Positions 42,791 through 51,678 are shown, counted from the stretch's first letter. The stretch is 61,357 bases of DNA from Oscillatoriaceae cyanobacterium Prado104 (GCA_025454405.1 JALOON010000054.1:1-61357); one strand, 5' to 3'. The notes: a model not told the origin generated them from the letters alone. Program-made: numbers and translations.

Positions 42791-44317
42791 ATGCAAAACT
42801 ATAACTGGAAAAAACTGCAAAATGGTTCGGATATTCGCGGTGTTGCTATCGAAGGAGTTGCGGGCGAACAGGTAAATTTGACCCCGGAAATAGCAACAAT
42901 TTTAGGGCAAGCTTTTGTAACTTGGTTGTTGCAAAAAGTCAATAAACCAGCGACAGAATTGACGATCGCTATCGGGCGCGACAGCCGCCTCTCCGGCCCG
43001 AGTTTGATGCAAGCAACTGCTGCGGGTATCGCCTCAACGGGGAGTCAAGTTTTAGATTTTGGCATAGCTTCAACTCCCGCGATGTTTGTGAGTACGATCG
43101 CCCCTGGTTTTGAGTGCGATGGCGCGATTATGCTGACGGCGAGCCATTTGCCATTCAATCGCAACGGCTTAAAGTTTTTTACGGCTAAAGGCGGTTTGCA
43201 AAAACAAGATATTGCAGATATTTTGGCATTAGCCGCTAGCAATGAATTTGAGAAATCTCCAACAACAGGAAGCATTTCCCAGAAGGATTTTATCGCAGTT
43301 TATGCCGATATACTTGTCGGCCAAATTCGCCAAGCAGTAAACCATCCCGATAATTTCGATCGACCCCTAACAGGATTAAAAATAATTGTCGATGCGGGTA
43401 ACGGTGCGGGCGGATTTTATGCCGATCGAGTGTTGCAACCTTTAGGTGCAGATACAGCAGGCAGCCAGTTTTTAGAACCAGATGGAACATTCCCCAATCA
43501 CGTACCGAATCCTGAAGATCGGGAGGCAATGCAGTCAATTTGTCAAGCGGTAATTGACAATCAAGCTGATTTTGGGATTATTTTTGATACCGATGTCGAT
43601 CGCAGCGCGGCAGTCGATGCGTCGGGTAAAGAAATCAACCGCAATCGTTTAATTGCCTTAATTTCAGCCGTCATCTTGCAAGAACACCCATGCTCTACAA
43701 TCGTCACCGATTCCATCACTTCTGACGGATTGACGCAATTTATCGAACAGGATTTAAAAGGCATTCACCACCGCTTCAAACGCGGTTACAAAAATGTAAT
43801 TGACGAAGCAATGAGGCTCGATCGAACCGGACAAGAATCCTGGCTGGCGATCGAAACCTCGGGCCACGCAGCCTTAAAAGAAAATTACTTTCTCGATGAC
43901 GGCGCTTACCTAGTCAGCAAATTGCTAATCGAACTTGCTAAATCCAATTTAGCAGGTAAGTCATTGCCCGATTTAATTGCCAATTTAAAAGAACCGGAAG
44001 AAAGTGCGGAATTTCGGCTAAAAATTAATGCGGATGATTTCAAAAAAGTGGGCGAGGGAGTAATTAAGAAATTGCAAGAATTTGCTGCAACTCAAACAGA
44101 CTGGCAAATCGTTCCCAAAAACTACGAAGGAGTGCGAATTTCCTGTGCTTCAGCCGAGGAAGACGGATGGTTGTTATTGCGTTTGTCGCTGCACGATCCG
44201 GTGATGCCGCTGAATATTGAGTCTAATGTTAAAGGGGGAGTCAACAAAATCAAAATTCGACTGTTAGCTTTTTTCACAACAGTGGAATTCCTGGACATAT
44301 CGACACTAGCAACTTAA
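42791..44317 (+). CDS. phosphoglucomutase/phosphomannomutase family protein
   Basis: This 508-residue alpha-D-phosphohexomutase interconverts sugar 1- and 6-phosphates for nucleotide-sugar or polysaccharide synthesis. The catalytic phosphoserine sits in TASHLPFNRNG (family TASHNP). The Mg loop is DTDVDRS (family DGDxDR), which is unusual in having Ser at the last position. The sugar-binding region appears as IETSGHAALKENYFLDDGAYLV, and the C-terminal phosphate-binding region is also present. The departures from consensus (HLP, DVDRS) are characteristic of a cyanobacterial/plant subgroup. No clear ribosome binding site is visible. The stop at 44315-44317 abuts heptamer repeats. Confidence 0.88.
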   Translation: MQNYNWKKLQNGSDIRGVAIEGVAGEQVNLTPEIATILGQAFVTWLLQKVNKPATELTIAIGRDSRLSGPSLMQATAAGIASTGSQVLDFGIASTPAMFVSTIAPGFECDGAIMLTASHLPFNRNGLKFFTAKGGLQKQDIADILALAASNEFEKSPTTGSISQKDFIAVYADILVGQIRQAVNHPDNFDRPLTGLKIIVDAGNGAGGFYADRVLQPLGADTAGSQFLEPDGTFPNHVPNPEDREAMQSICQAVIDNQADFGIIFDTDVDRSAAVDASGKEINRNRLIALISAVILQEHPCSTIVTDSITSDGLTQFIEQDLKGIHHRFKRGYKNVIDEAMRLDRTGQESWLAIETSGHAALKENYFLDDGAYLVSKLLIELAKSNLAGKSLPDLIANLKEPEESAEFRLKINADDFKKVGEGVIKKLQEFAATQTDWQIVPKNYEGVRISCASAEEDGWLLLRLSLHDPVMPLNIESNVKGGVNKIKIRLLAFFTTVEFLDISTLAT

Positions 44318-44354
44318 TTCAAAACTCAAAACTCAAAACTCAAAATTCAAAACT
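44318..44354. repeat. CTCAAAA heptamer tract between phosphohexomutase and Uma2 remnant
   Basis: Five CTCAAAA-like heptamers fill the whole gap after the mutase stop and end where Uma2 coding similarity begins. Confidence 0.85.
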
Positions 44355-44914
44355 ACCTCTTCAACAAAGATAATTGCCCCGATACTTGCGTGGTGTTTGG
44401 CGTTCAGAATAAAGAGCAGATACGGACAGATTTTTTAGTTACTGAAGAAGGCACGCGCCCGTCTTTAGTCGTCGAAGTGGTTTCGCCTCGATATCGCAAA
44501 GAGGATCGGGAAATCAAAGTGCGACAATACGCAAGGGCTGGCGTGCAGGAATATATCATTTTCGATCGCCGCCGCCAACGAGGTCAAATATTAGATGAGG
44601 TGTTAGGCTACCGTTTGGTTGATAACATTTACGTGCCGATTACTCCCGATGAAGAGGGACGGATTCTGTGCGAAACTGTGGGTTTGTACGTGGGATTGCA
44701 CGACGGCGAAGTGGTGGTGGTAGACGCTCAAACTCAAGAGCGCCTTCTCAGGGCTGGCGAGCTCGAACAGTGGGCGATTCACGCTCAACAGCAAGCCTTT
44801 CAAGCCCAACAGCAAGCCTTTCAAGCCCAACAACGTGCCTCTCAAGCCGAGCAGCGAGCGGCCCAACTAGCGGAATTTTTGCGATCGCAGGGCATCGATC
44901 CCGATCGAATTTGA
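44354..44914 (+). pseudogene. 5'-truncated Uma2 family (DUF820) endonuclease-like gene
   Basis: The readable protein (NYLFNKDN...PDTCVVFGVQNKEQIRT, then RPSLVVEVVSPRYRKEDREIKVRQYARAGVQEYIIFD) is the C-terminal two-thirds of a Uma2 protein with the E-V-S...K-x-x-Y PD-(D/E)XK core. The usual first 70-90 residues are missing, and coding similarity starts exactly at the end of a heptamer tract. A GTG at 44390 could still start translation and give 174 residues. The tail is an A-Q-Q-Q-A-F repeat that makes a coiled coil. It is read in the same frame as the mutase upstream, past that gene's stop. Confidence 0.75.
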
Positions 44915-45026
44915 ACGCAGATCTATACTAAGCTTAGAAAAACCGGATTTCTGAGCTAAAATATCGGCGCAGGTGCTAGATTTTTACTAGAAACCAGGTT
45001 TTTGACCCCAGTGCAAGATCTCGGCG

Positions 45027-45079
45027 TTAAGGACTAAAGTCCCCATCAAAATCTGAGGACTGAAGTCCTCACTACGAAC
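45027..45079. repeat. GGACTGAAGTCC dispersed palindrome
   Basis: TAAGGACTAAAGTCC followed by GAGGACTGAAGTCCTC and CACTACGAAC belongs to the family at 41403-41460. A preceding stretch (44938-45003) has the GAAACC...GGTTTTTG type of repeat. Confidence 0.65.
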
Positions 45080-45091
45080 ACCTTTTAAAAT

Positions 45092-45343
45092 ATGAAATCT
45101 GTTCCTGAAGAAAAACCTATTAGTCCTTGGGATTACAAACCTTGGTGGTGTCAGCCTTGGTCGATTTTGTTAACTGGTACTAGCTTAATTGCGGGAAGTT
45201 GGTTGTTATTAAAAACTGTTTGGATAACGGTTTTAGTTGCGATACCTTTATTGGCTTGGATGGGTTTTTTCTTATTGGTTTGGCCGCGGTTGATGGTGTC
45301 TAGCGGGCTGCTGGAAAAATACCGGCAAGATGAGTCGATTTAA
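45092..45343 (+). CDS. small two-helix membrane protein
   Basis: This 83-residue protein has a Trp/Pro-rich N-terminus (SPWDYKPWWCQPWSIL), two hydrophobic helices (about 26-45 and 47-65) and a polar tail. The arrangement is like a small conserved cyanobacterial membrane protein family (possibly DUF6737, not certain). No strong ribosome binding site is seen. It converges with the gene at 45360. Confidence 0.65.
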   Translation: MKSVPEEKPISPWDYKPWWCQPWSILLTGTSLIAGSWLLLKTVWITVLVAIPLLAWMGFFLLVWPRLMVSSGLLEKYRQDESI

Positions 45344-45359
45344 GGTGCGCCTATTTTTT

Positions 45360-45965
45360 CTACTCCATTCCTACCATCCAAATCAAAAATCCCAAAATTT
45401 GTTCTACCGGCGGTAAAGGATAAACATTCAGGTCGATCGATACTTCGGTTCCAGACAGCTTGAGGAATTGCCATTGCAAACCATTACTAACAGAACCGTA
45501 GATACTTGCTAATGATTTTTGTCTGGCTTCATTAAATTTTTGTGCCGCCACCATTTCGGCAACGCACTGACCGATTCCTATTTTCAAATTGGCTTGCTTT
45601 GCCTCTACAATGATAATAGCCGGAGCTTCAATTGCTAATTGTTCGGTAGAACGACTGATGAGAAAGTCGCAGCGTCCGTTTAGCGACTGGGATTCATCGA
45701 CGTTGAAATCTTCCCCAGAAAACAGGCTAATTTGACGGTTCAGAAGGCGGCGAACTTCTACAAGAACCGGGCTAATAATTAACTCCGATCGCGCTTTTTC
45801 ACTGCCTGTAGCTACAGCAAGCGGTAAAGTTTCTTCCAGAGTCGCAGCAAGGATATTGCTGGGTTGGATGGGGGCAATTTCAGGTAGAAACCTGATGCCT
45901 TCGACAGTTGTTAAATTGAAGGCTTCTTTAACTTTGGTAATCGTGGTGAACTGGCTGTAAGGCAT
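45360..45965 (-). CDS. PD-(D/E)XK-like protein, cyanobacterial type
   Basis: This 201-residue soluble protein has GRCDFLISRS followed 14 residues later by IIIVEAKQANLKIGIGQCVAEM. This is a D-x(n)-E-x-K motif of the restriction-endonuclease fold, with a Gln-rich helix after it. Such stand-alone genes are common in filamentous cyanobacteria and are often called type I restriction-like. There are no methylase or specificity partners nearby, so a role in restriction is not supported. The ATG at 45965 gives MPYSQFTTITKVKEAF, a typical start. Confidence 0.7.
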   Translation of the reverse strand: MPYSQFTTITKVKEAFNLTTVEGIRFLPEIAPIQPSNILAATLEETLPLAVATGSEKARSELIISPVLVEVRRLLNRQISLFSGEDFNVDESQSLNGRCDFLISRSTEQLAIEAPAIIIVEAKQANLKIGIGQCVAEMVAAQKFNEARQKSLASIYGSVSNGLQWQFLKLSGTEVSIDLNVYPLPPVEQILGFLIWMVGME

Positions 45966-46194
45966 ATTTATAGCAGTTGACAGTTAAGAAAAGTTTTGAG
46001 TTTTGAGTTTTGAGTTTTGAGTTAAAGAAATTTCTTAATTCAAAATTCAAAACTTAAAACTTCCGATATTTGACTGTTGACAGTTGACAGTTGAAGGAAG
46101 AGTTAACAGTTGACAATCGAAAATCTTCAATTCCCCAATCTAAAATCTAAAATCTAAAATCTAAAATCATTTGACTGTTGACAGTTACATAGTA
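45966..46194. repeat. mixed heptamer repeat block
   Basis: Several heptamers lie in succession: TTTTGAG (about 45995-46020), then the inverted CTCAAAA-like arm (about 46028-46056), TTGACAG (about 46071-46095) and AATCTAA (about 46138-46168). Together with two GC palindromes (46255-46327) they fill the 382-bp gap between the PD-(D/E)XK and carB genes. Confidence 0.85.
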
Positions 46195-46254
46195 CGGAAA
46201 TCAAACTGTTTGCTGCTGGTGCGATCGAGCTTTATGGTAGTAAGAGGAGTTGAT

Positions 46255-46327
46255 GTAAGGTGCGCATTGCGCACCCTACAGTTGATGTAGCGGCAGTTGA
46301 TGTAAGGTGCGCATTGCGCACCCTACA
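46255..46327. repeat. two tandem GTAAGGTGCGCATTGCGCAC palindromes
   Basis: The 26-bp palindrome at 46255-46280 is repeated at 46302-46327, with a 21-nt spacer that includes a TTGATGTAG string. It sits 20 bp beyond the carB stop and may terminate that minus-strand transcript. Confidence 0.75.
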
Positions 46328-46347
46328 ATTAGATTTTTGGTATCAGT

Positions 46348-49300
46348 TTAATAATCCTGAATTGCTTTGACCTCCATCGGGTGAGATTTGAGCGATCGAA
46401 TTCCCGCAGCAGTTGCCCTGGCACCGGCAATTGTGGTAATAATCGGGATTTTGTAAGCCAAAGCAGTGCGGCGGATAAATATGCCGTCGGCGCGGGATTC
46501 TTCACCGGAAGGCGTATTAATAATTAATTGGATTTTCTCGTTTTTAATCGAATCCAATAAGTTCGGCCGCCCTTCGTGCAATTTTAATTCCAAATCCACC
46601 TCTAAGCCGTGTTCTCGCAAAACTTTGCGGGTGCCGTGAGTTGCTACTATTTTGAAACCGAGATTCAAGAACTCCTTAACTACAGGTACGACTGCCAATT
46701 TATCCCGATCGCGCATCGAAACTAACACAGTTCCTGACAGCGGCATGACTTGTCCTGCTGCTAGCTGAGCTTTAGCAAAAGCTTTGCCAAAATCCGTGTC
46801 AATTCCCATTACTTCCCCGGTCGATCGCATTTCCGGTCCTAACAAAGTATCGGTTCCGGGGAACTTAGCAAAGGGCAATACTGCTTCTTTTACCGAAACA
46901 TGTTCCGGTACAATTTCTTCAGTAAATTGCAACTCTTTAAGAGTTTTGCCCGACATTACCCGCGATGCCATTTTTGCTAGAGGAACTCCGATCGCTTTCG
47001 ATACAAACGGTACTGTTCGAGAAGCCCGCGGGTTGGCTTCTAAAATGTAAACTTGCTCTCCTTGAATGGCAAATTGAATGTTCATCAATCCTACTACTTT
47101 GAGAGCTTTTGCTAGTTCCACTGTTTGGCGGCGAATTGTTGCCAAAGCTGCTGGGGAAAGTGTTTGGTAAGGAATGGAACAAGCTGAGTCGCCCGAGTGA
47201 ATTCCCGCTTCTTCAATGTGTTCCATAATGCCGCCGATAACGACATTGCCTGCTGCATCGGCGATCGCATCGACATCTACTTCGATCGCATTCTCCAAAA
47301 ACTTGTCAATTAAAATCGGATGTTCCGGTTCAACTAGCACCGCATACATCATGTAGCGTTCCAATTCTGCATCGGAATAAACAATTTCCATTGCCCGCCC
47401 GCCCAGTACGTAACTCGGCCGCACTACTACCGGATAACCGATGCGTTTTGCTACTATCAAAGCATCTTCAAAACTCCGCGCCAAACCGTTAGCAGCTTGC
47501 AGGATGTTCAACTCCCGCAGGATTTTTTCAAATCGTTCCCTGTCTTCGGCAATATCGATCGAATCCGGCGAAGTTCCCCAAATTTTAGTTGGTAATTCCG
47601 GGTGATTTTCGAGAGCTTTTTGCAAAGGCAGAGCTAATTTCAGCGGTGTTTGTCCGCCGAATTGAATGATTACTCCTTCGGGATTTTCCGCTTCGATAAT
47701 ATTGAGAACATCTTCTTTTGTCAGCGGTTCAAAATACAGCCGATCGCTCGTATCGTAGTCTGTCGAAACCGTTTCCGGGTTCGAGTTAACCATAATTGTT
47801 TCAAACCCGTCTTCTCCCAGGGAATAAGAAGCGTGACAGCAGCAGTAATCAAACTCAATTCCCTGTCCGATCCGGTTCGGCCCGCCGCCCAAAATCATCA
47901 CTTTGCGCTTGGTAGAAGGCAAAACTTCCGACTCCGGTGACAGACTGTGAGCTACAGGCGAAATTTTCTTTTCTTCATCGCCCAATTCCCAAATTGCCGC
48001 ACCTACTTCGTAGGTGGAATAGTAATAAGGTGTAAAGGCTTCAAACTCGGCCGCGCAGGTATCGACGGTTTTGTAAATCGGCACCACTCCTAACTGTTTC
48101 CGGTAATTTCTGACATCATCTTCCGGCATTTTCGTAGCGTAAGCAATTTGGCGATCGCTAAATCCCAACTGCTTGACTGCAAACATTGTCTCTTTTGTCA
48201 ACTGGTTGAGCGCCGTCCGTTTTAAGAATTTTTCTGTTTCGATCAATTCCTGCATTTTATCCAAAAACCAGGGGTCGATCGCGGTCAGTTCAAAGATATC
48301 TTCTACCGACATTCCCATCATCATCGCGTGGCGGACTGTAAAAATTCGCTCGGGATTTGGAGTGCGCAATCCGGCGCGAATTTGTTCCAAACTCGGCAAT
48401 TTTTCCGGTTTGTCGCAACCGAAACCCGCGCGGCCTGTTTCCAATCCCCGCAAGGCTTTTTGGAAGGATTCGCAGAAAGTCCGCCCGATCGCCATTACTT
48501 CGCCGACTGACTTCATTTGCGTTGTCAGAGTCGGTTCGGAACCGGGGAATTTTTCAAAGGCAAATCGCGGAATTTTCGTTACTACATAGTCAATTGTCGG
48601 TTCAAAAGAGGCGGGAGTTTTCTTGGTAATATCGTTAGAAATTTCGTCCAGCGTGTAGCCTACTGCTAATTTTGCAGCCATTTTCGCAATGGGAAATCCT
48701 GTTGCTTTCGAGGCCAAAGCTGAGGAACGGGAAACGCGGGGGTTCATTTCAATCACGATGACATCTCCGTTCACCGGATTGACAGCAAATTGAATGTTAG
48801 AACCGCCTGTTTCGACTCCAATTTCGCGGATGATTTTAATTGCTGCATCCCGCAAGCGCTGGTATTCTTTATCTGTCAAAGTTTGCGCCGGGGCGACAGT
48901 AATTGAATCGCCGGTGTGAACTCCCATCGGATCGAGATTTTCGATCGAACAAACGATAACAACATTGTCGGCCAAATCCCGCATCACTTCCAGTTCGTAT
49001 TCTTTCCAACCGATTAAAGATTGTTCGATCAGAATTTGCGATACCGGACTGGCATCAATCCCGCCTTGGGCCATTTCTTCAAACTCTTCTTGATTGTAAG
49101 AAATGCCGCCTCCCGTGCCGCCCATCGTAAAAGCGGGGCGGATAATTAAAGGATAAGTGCCGATTTGATGGGCGATCGCTTTTGCTTCATCGAGATTGTT
49201 AGCAATTCCCGAAGGACAAACGCCGACGCCAATTCGCGCCATTGCTTCCTTAAATAACAGTCGGTCTTCTGCCATTTCAATAGCAGGCAATTTCGCGCCG

Positions 49301-49647
49301 ATTAACTCAACGCCGTATTTTTCCAAAACGCCGTTTTTCGAGACAGCAACAGCCAAATTCAGCGCTGTTTGACCGCCCATTGTCGGCAAAATTGCTTGCG
49401 GTTTTTCGGCAGCGATTATTTGTTCTAGAATCGCAGGTGTTAGAGGTTCAATGTAGATACGATCGGCCGTTCCCGGATCGGTCATAATTGTTGCCGGATT
49501 GGAATTTACCAGCACCACTTCAAACCCTTCTTCTCGCAAAGCTTTGCAAGCTTGCGTTCCCGAATAATCGAACTCGCACGCTTGGCCGATGACAATCGGG
49601 CCGGAGCCAATGAGGAGAATTTTTTTTAAGTCTTGGCGGCGGGGCAT
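46348..49647 (-). CDS. carB: carbamoyl-phosphate synthase large subunit
   Basis: The 1099-residue synthetase subunit makes carbamoyl phosphate from bicarbonate, ammonia (from CarA) and ATP for arginine and pyrimidine synthesis. It has two ATP-grasp halves: the N-terminal (about 1-400) starts KKILLIGSGPIVIGQACEFDYSG, and the second (about 560-940) starts KVMILGGGPNRIGQGIEFDYCC. Between them is the oligomerisation region. The C-terminal MGS-like domain (about 960-1099) ends in TTIAGARATAAGIRSL and probably mediates allosteric control. Length is normal and no motifs are missing. It is transcribed alone, away from carA. Confidence 0.97.
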   Translation of the reverse strand: MPRRQDLKKILLIGSGPIVIGQACEFDYSGTQACKALREEGFEVVLVNSNPATIMTDPGTADRIYIEPLTPAILEQIIAAEKPQAILPTMGGQTALNLAVAVSKNGVLEKYGVELIGAKLPAIEMAEDRLLFKEAMARIGVGVCPSGIANNLDEAKAIAHQIGTYPLIIRPAFTMGGTGGGISYNQEEFEEMAQGGIDASPVSQILIEQSLIGWKEYELEVMRDLADNVVIVCSIENLDPMGVHTGDSITVAPAQTLTDKEYQRLRDAAIKIIREIGVETGGSNIQFAVNPVNGDVIVIEMNPRVSRSSALASKATGFPIAKMAAKLAVGYTLDEISNDITKKTPASFEPTIDYVVTKIPRFAFEKFPGSEPTLTTQMKSVGEVMAIGRTFCESFQKALRGLETGRAGFGCDKPEKLPSLEQIRAGLRTPNPERIFTVRHAMMMGMSVEDIFELTAIDPWFLDKMQELIETEKFLKRTALNQLTKETMFAVKQLGFSDRQIAYATKMPEDDVRNYRKQLGVVPIYKTVDTCAAEFEAFTPYYYSTYEVGAAIWELGDEEKKISPVAHSLSPESEVLPSTKRKVMILGGGPNRIGQGIEFDYCCCHASYSLGEDGFETIMVNSNPETVSTDYDTSDRLYFEPLTKEDVLNIIEAENPEGVIIQFGGQTPLKLALPLQKALENHPELPTKIWGTSPDSIDIAEDRERFEKILRELNILQAANGLARSFEDALIVAKRIGYPVVVRPSYVLGGRAMEIVYSDAELERYMMYAVLVEPEHPILIDKFLENAIEVDVDAIADAAGNVVIGGIMEHIEEAGIHSGDSACSIPYQTLSPAALATIRRQTVELAKALKVVGLMNIQFAIQGEQVYILEANPRASRTVPFVSKAIGVPLAKMASRVMSGKTLKELQFTEEIVPEHVSVKEAVLPFAKFPGTDTLLGPEMRSTGEVMGIDTDFGKAFAKAQLAAGQVMPLSGTVLVSMRDRDKLAVVPVVKEFLNLGFKIVATHGTRKVLREHGLEVDLELKLHEGRPNLLDSIKNEKIQLIINTPSGEESRADGIFIRRTALAYKIPIITTIAGARATAAGIRSLKSHPMEVKAIQDY

Positions 49648-50276
49648 AGGTTCGTAATTGGTAGTAATTGGACAGGATTAACGATCGATTCGATATTTTA
49701 CGTTACTGTTAGAAACAGGCTGGTTGCGCTGCTCTATCAAAAGTTCACTCAAAATATTACAAGTTTTGCTGTCAATTGGATATTGTGCATGACGATCGAC
49801 TTTTTTTCATGAATTTGGCAATTCTAGCTCGGAAACACTGGCAGTTAGCGGAAAATATCGATCGTCCTGGGGTGTGGATAACATAATTCTGTCGCCTAGC
49901 AAGGTTAGCATCCTTCGTAGCGATCGGAAGTCAAGCTATCTCAAAGCATTGTTGCACCGTGACAATGCGTAAGTCCTGTAGAGGTGAAAAACTATGCGAT
50001 CGATTTGACAAATCCAGATTATTTTAAGTGTCGCGGTCAAATCGTGCTGTAAAATACACAATCTTTTTCTGCCCCCCTCGCGCTGTCGATAGGCAAGCGC
50101 CACTATAGGCAGGTCTGTTTCATTCTCCAAAAAACGAGGGTTTTGTAGGGGCTGTAGGGGCGGTGCCCCCGTGCCCGCCCCCCGTGCCTACCCCGCCAAG
50201 CGCGACCATTTGCCGACATGGAAGGCCTCATCGGCAGCCACGGGGGGCATTTCGACCTCAAACTCGTTATTCGAGT

Positions 50277-50510
50277 TGGGTGGGGGCGGGTTTATATAGA
50301 TTGTTTGTGGGAATAAAAGATGGTTGGTGAACCCGCCCCTACAGGAATTATTGGTAATTTAAGACAGCGAATTGCTGTGAATTTTTCACCACATCAGACT
50401 ATGAATTACCCAATAATTATTGTTCGATCGAACGCGATTTCTGTAGGGGCGGGTTCGCCAACATACCAAGAGGCAACAAACAGGTTAAATAAACCCGCCC
50501 CCGCCCCACT
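50277..50510. repeat. MITE-like 235-bp imperfect palindrome
   Basis: Left arm: GGGGGCGGGTTTAT near 50282, GGTGAACCCGCCCCTACAG (about 50326-50344) and AATTATTGGTAATT. Right arm: AATTACCCAATAATTATT, CTGTAGGGGCGGGTTCGCCA (from 50441) and ATAAACCCGCCCCCGCCCC. The arms mirror one another over almost their whole length around a loop of about 40 nt. It resembles a palindromic miniature element, and no protein is encoded. Confidence 0.7.
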
Positions 50511-50587
50511 TAATTTGACTCCTACTCAGAGGCTGCAGGAAAGAACATGAGATTTCGATCCCCCCTAGCCCCCCTTAAGAAGGGGGG

Positions 50588-50698
50588 GACCGGAAGCACT
50601 CAAAGTCCCCCTTCTTAACGGGAAGACCGGAAGCACTCAAAGTCCCCCTTCTTAACGGGAAGACCGGAAACACTCAAAGTCCCCCTTCTTAAGGGGGA
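50588..50698. repeat. 37-bp tandem repeat, three copies
   Basis: The unit starts GACCGGAAGCACTCAAAGTC and continues into CCCCTTCTTAAC. Copies lie at 50588, 50625 and 50662, with the last diverging at its end. Each unit includes the CCCCCTT...AAGGGGG family arm. There are no spacers, so it is not a CRISPR array. Confidence 0.8.
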
Positions 50699-50800
50699 TT
50701 TAGGGGGATCTAAACTCAGGTAAAAATGAGCTTTCTAGTGGGTTTTAGTCGATTGTTGACACCTGCTGAGCCTAAGTCCTACCCTATTTCATCCTAATAT

Positions 50801-51118
50801 TTAGGCTTTGCTCGATCGCCGAATTAAGACGCTGATAAATTCCCCTGGCTTGCTACCTGGCTGCGGCGGACTCCAATCGCCGACAGCGGCAAATCCCAGC
50901 AGGTACAAGTGGTGGATGGTTTTGAACACGCTGCGGCGCGAACCCACAACCCGGATCTGCAGGATTTCTTGTTCGGATTCTTCAGGACTGTTACTCGGAC
51001 GATCCTCTTCGAGGGCTCCGCTAACGGATGAGTTTTTTCTGAGGAAAACCTCAAAACCCAGCCGCCCCGCAAAGTCAAGCCAAGCAGGGCGGCTGCAGAG
51101 AATGTTAAGATCCTCCAT
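50801..51118 (-). CDS. small conserved hypothetical protein
   Basis: This 105-residue soluble protein is not recognised as a named family. It opens MEDLNILCSRPAWLDFAGRLGF and has a core LQIRVVGSRRSVFKTIHHLYLLGFAAVGDWSPPQPGSKPGEFISVLIRR that looks well folded. The start is supported by a perfect Shine-Dalgarno sequence, AAGGAGGT, 3 nt before the ATG on the minus strand. The close Trp/Pro-rich strand and basic helix suggest nucleic-acid or protein binding, but I cannot say which. Confidence 0.65.
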   Translation of the reverse strand: MEDLNILCSRPAWLDFAGRLGFEVFLRKNSSVSGALEEDRPSNSPEESEQEILQIRVVGSRRSVFKTIHHLYLLGFAAVGDWSPPQPGSKPGEFISVLIRRSSKA

Positions 51119-51380
51119 CAGACCTCCTTACTGGTCATGTCAGTTTGGCGGTTAGCTGTCCATCGCTGTGCTACCAGCTTTGGGCAGTGCAACTGGATTT
51201 TTCGGCGACACCGGCTGCTTCTCTGACGAACAAAGCAACCTTAACTCCACAGCGTAGCCACTTTAGGGGGCCGCCGTCAATCTCTTTTGGACTTTAGATT
51301 TTAAAGTTGAGATTTGCGATCGGCCCGGCTGGCGCTACGCGAATCATCCGTCAGTATACTAACATATAAAGGGTTGGTCA

Positions 51381-51569
51381 ATGCCTTTTCAGAAAAATAA
51401 CAAATTAGGAGCTAAAAAAATTCTTCAGGAAAATCTAGACGAACAACCTATATGTTTTAAAGGCAGAAAAGGTCAGAAAGAAGCAATTAAAGCTGTCCCT
51501 AACTGGCAGGAACAGCTCAGAACATTTGTTGATGAGTTAATAGCCAGACAAAAAGATAGTAACGAGTAG
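51381..51569 (+). CDS. small basic hypothetical protein
   Basis: This 62-residue protein is Lys-rich: MPFQKNNKLGAKKIL, then QPICFKGRKGQKEAIKAVPNWQEQLRTFVDELIARQ. Its start resembles short cyanobacterial proteins beginning MPFKKGN..., and the repeated QKEAIKAVPNWQE pattern looks conserved rather than random. The function is unknown. It is flanked by repeats, including the hairpin at 51612-51678. Confidence 0.5.
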   Translation: MPFQKNNKLGAKKILQENLDEQPICFKGRKGQKEAIKAVPNWQEQLRTFVDELIARQKDSNE

Positions 51570-51611
51570 CTGTTATATCCTGTCCGGTCGATTACCATAA
51601 CAAAAGATGTA

Positions 51612-51678
51612 GGGGTGAAGCATTTGGGCGACAATTTATGCCGAAAACCTGCCGATTTTATGTCCAAATGCTTCACCC
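51612..51678. repeat. GAAGCATTTGGG hairpin element
   Basis: GGGGTGAAGCATTTGGGCG is inverted by TGTCCAAATGCTTCACCC about 30 nt later. It is the second copy of the element at 6925-6991. Confidence 0.7.

Larger units (their letters stand above)
49648..50800. other. 1.15-kb repeat-rich gap
   Basis: No gene is supported. The stretch from 49680 to 49940 presumably holds the carB promoter (minus strand), without clear boxes. Further on lie G/C-rich TAGGGGCGG strings (about 50145-50215), the large imperfect palindrome at 50277-50510 and the 37-bp tandem array at 50588-50698. Small frames in this region only translate repeats. Confidence 0.65.

Noticed and set aside
45360..45965. Restriction-modification system
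   Set aside because: A D-ExK motif is visible, but no methylase, specificity subunit or helicase is nearby.
50320..50550. 76-residue plus-strand open frame
   Set aside because: It lies inside the large palindrome, and its residues reflect the inverted arms.
50588..50698. CRISPR-like array
   Set aside because: The copies are directly adjacent, without unique spacers, and no cas genes are in the window.
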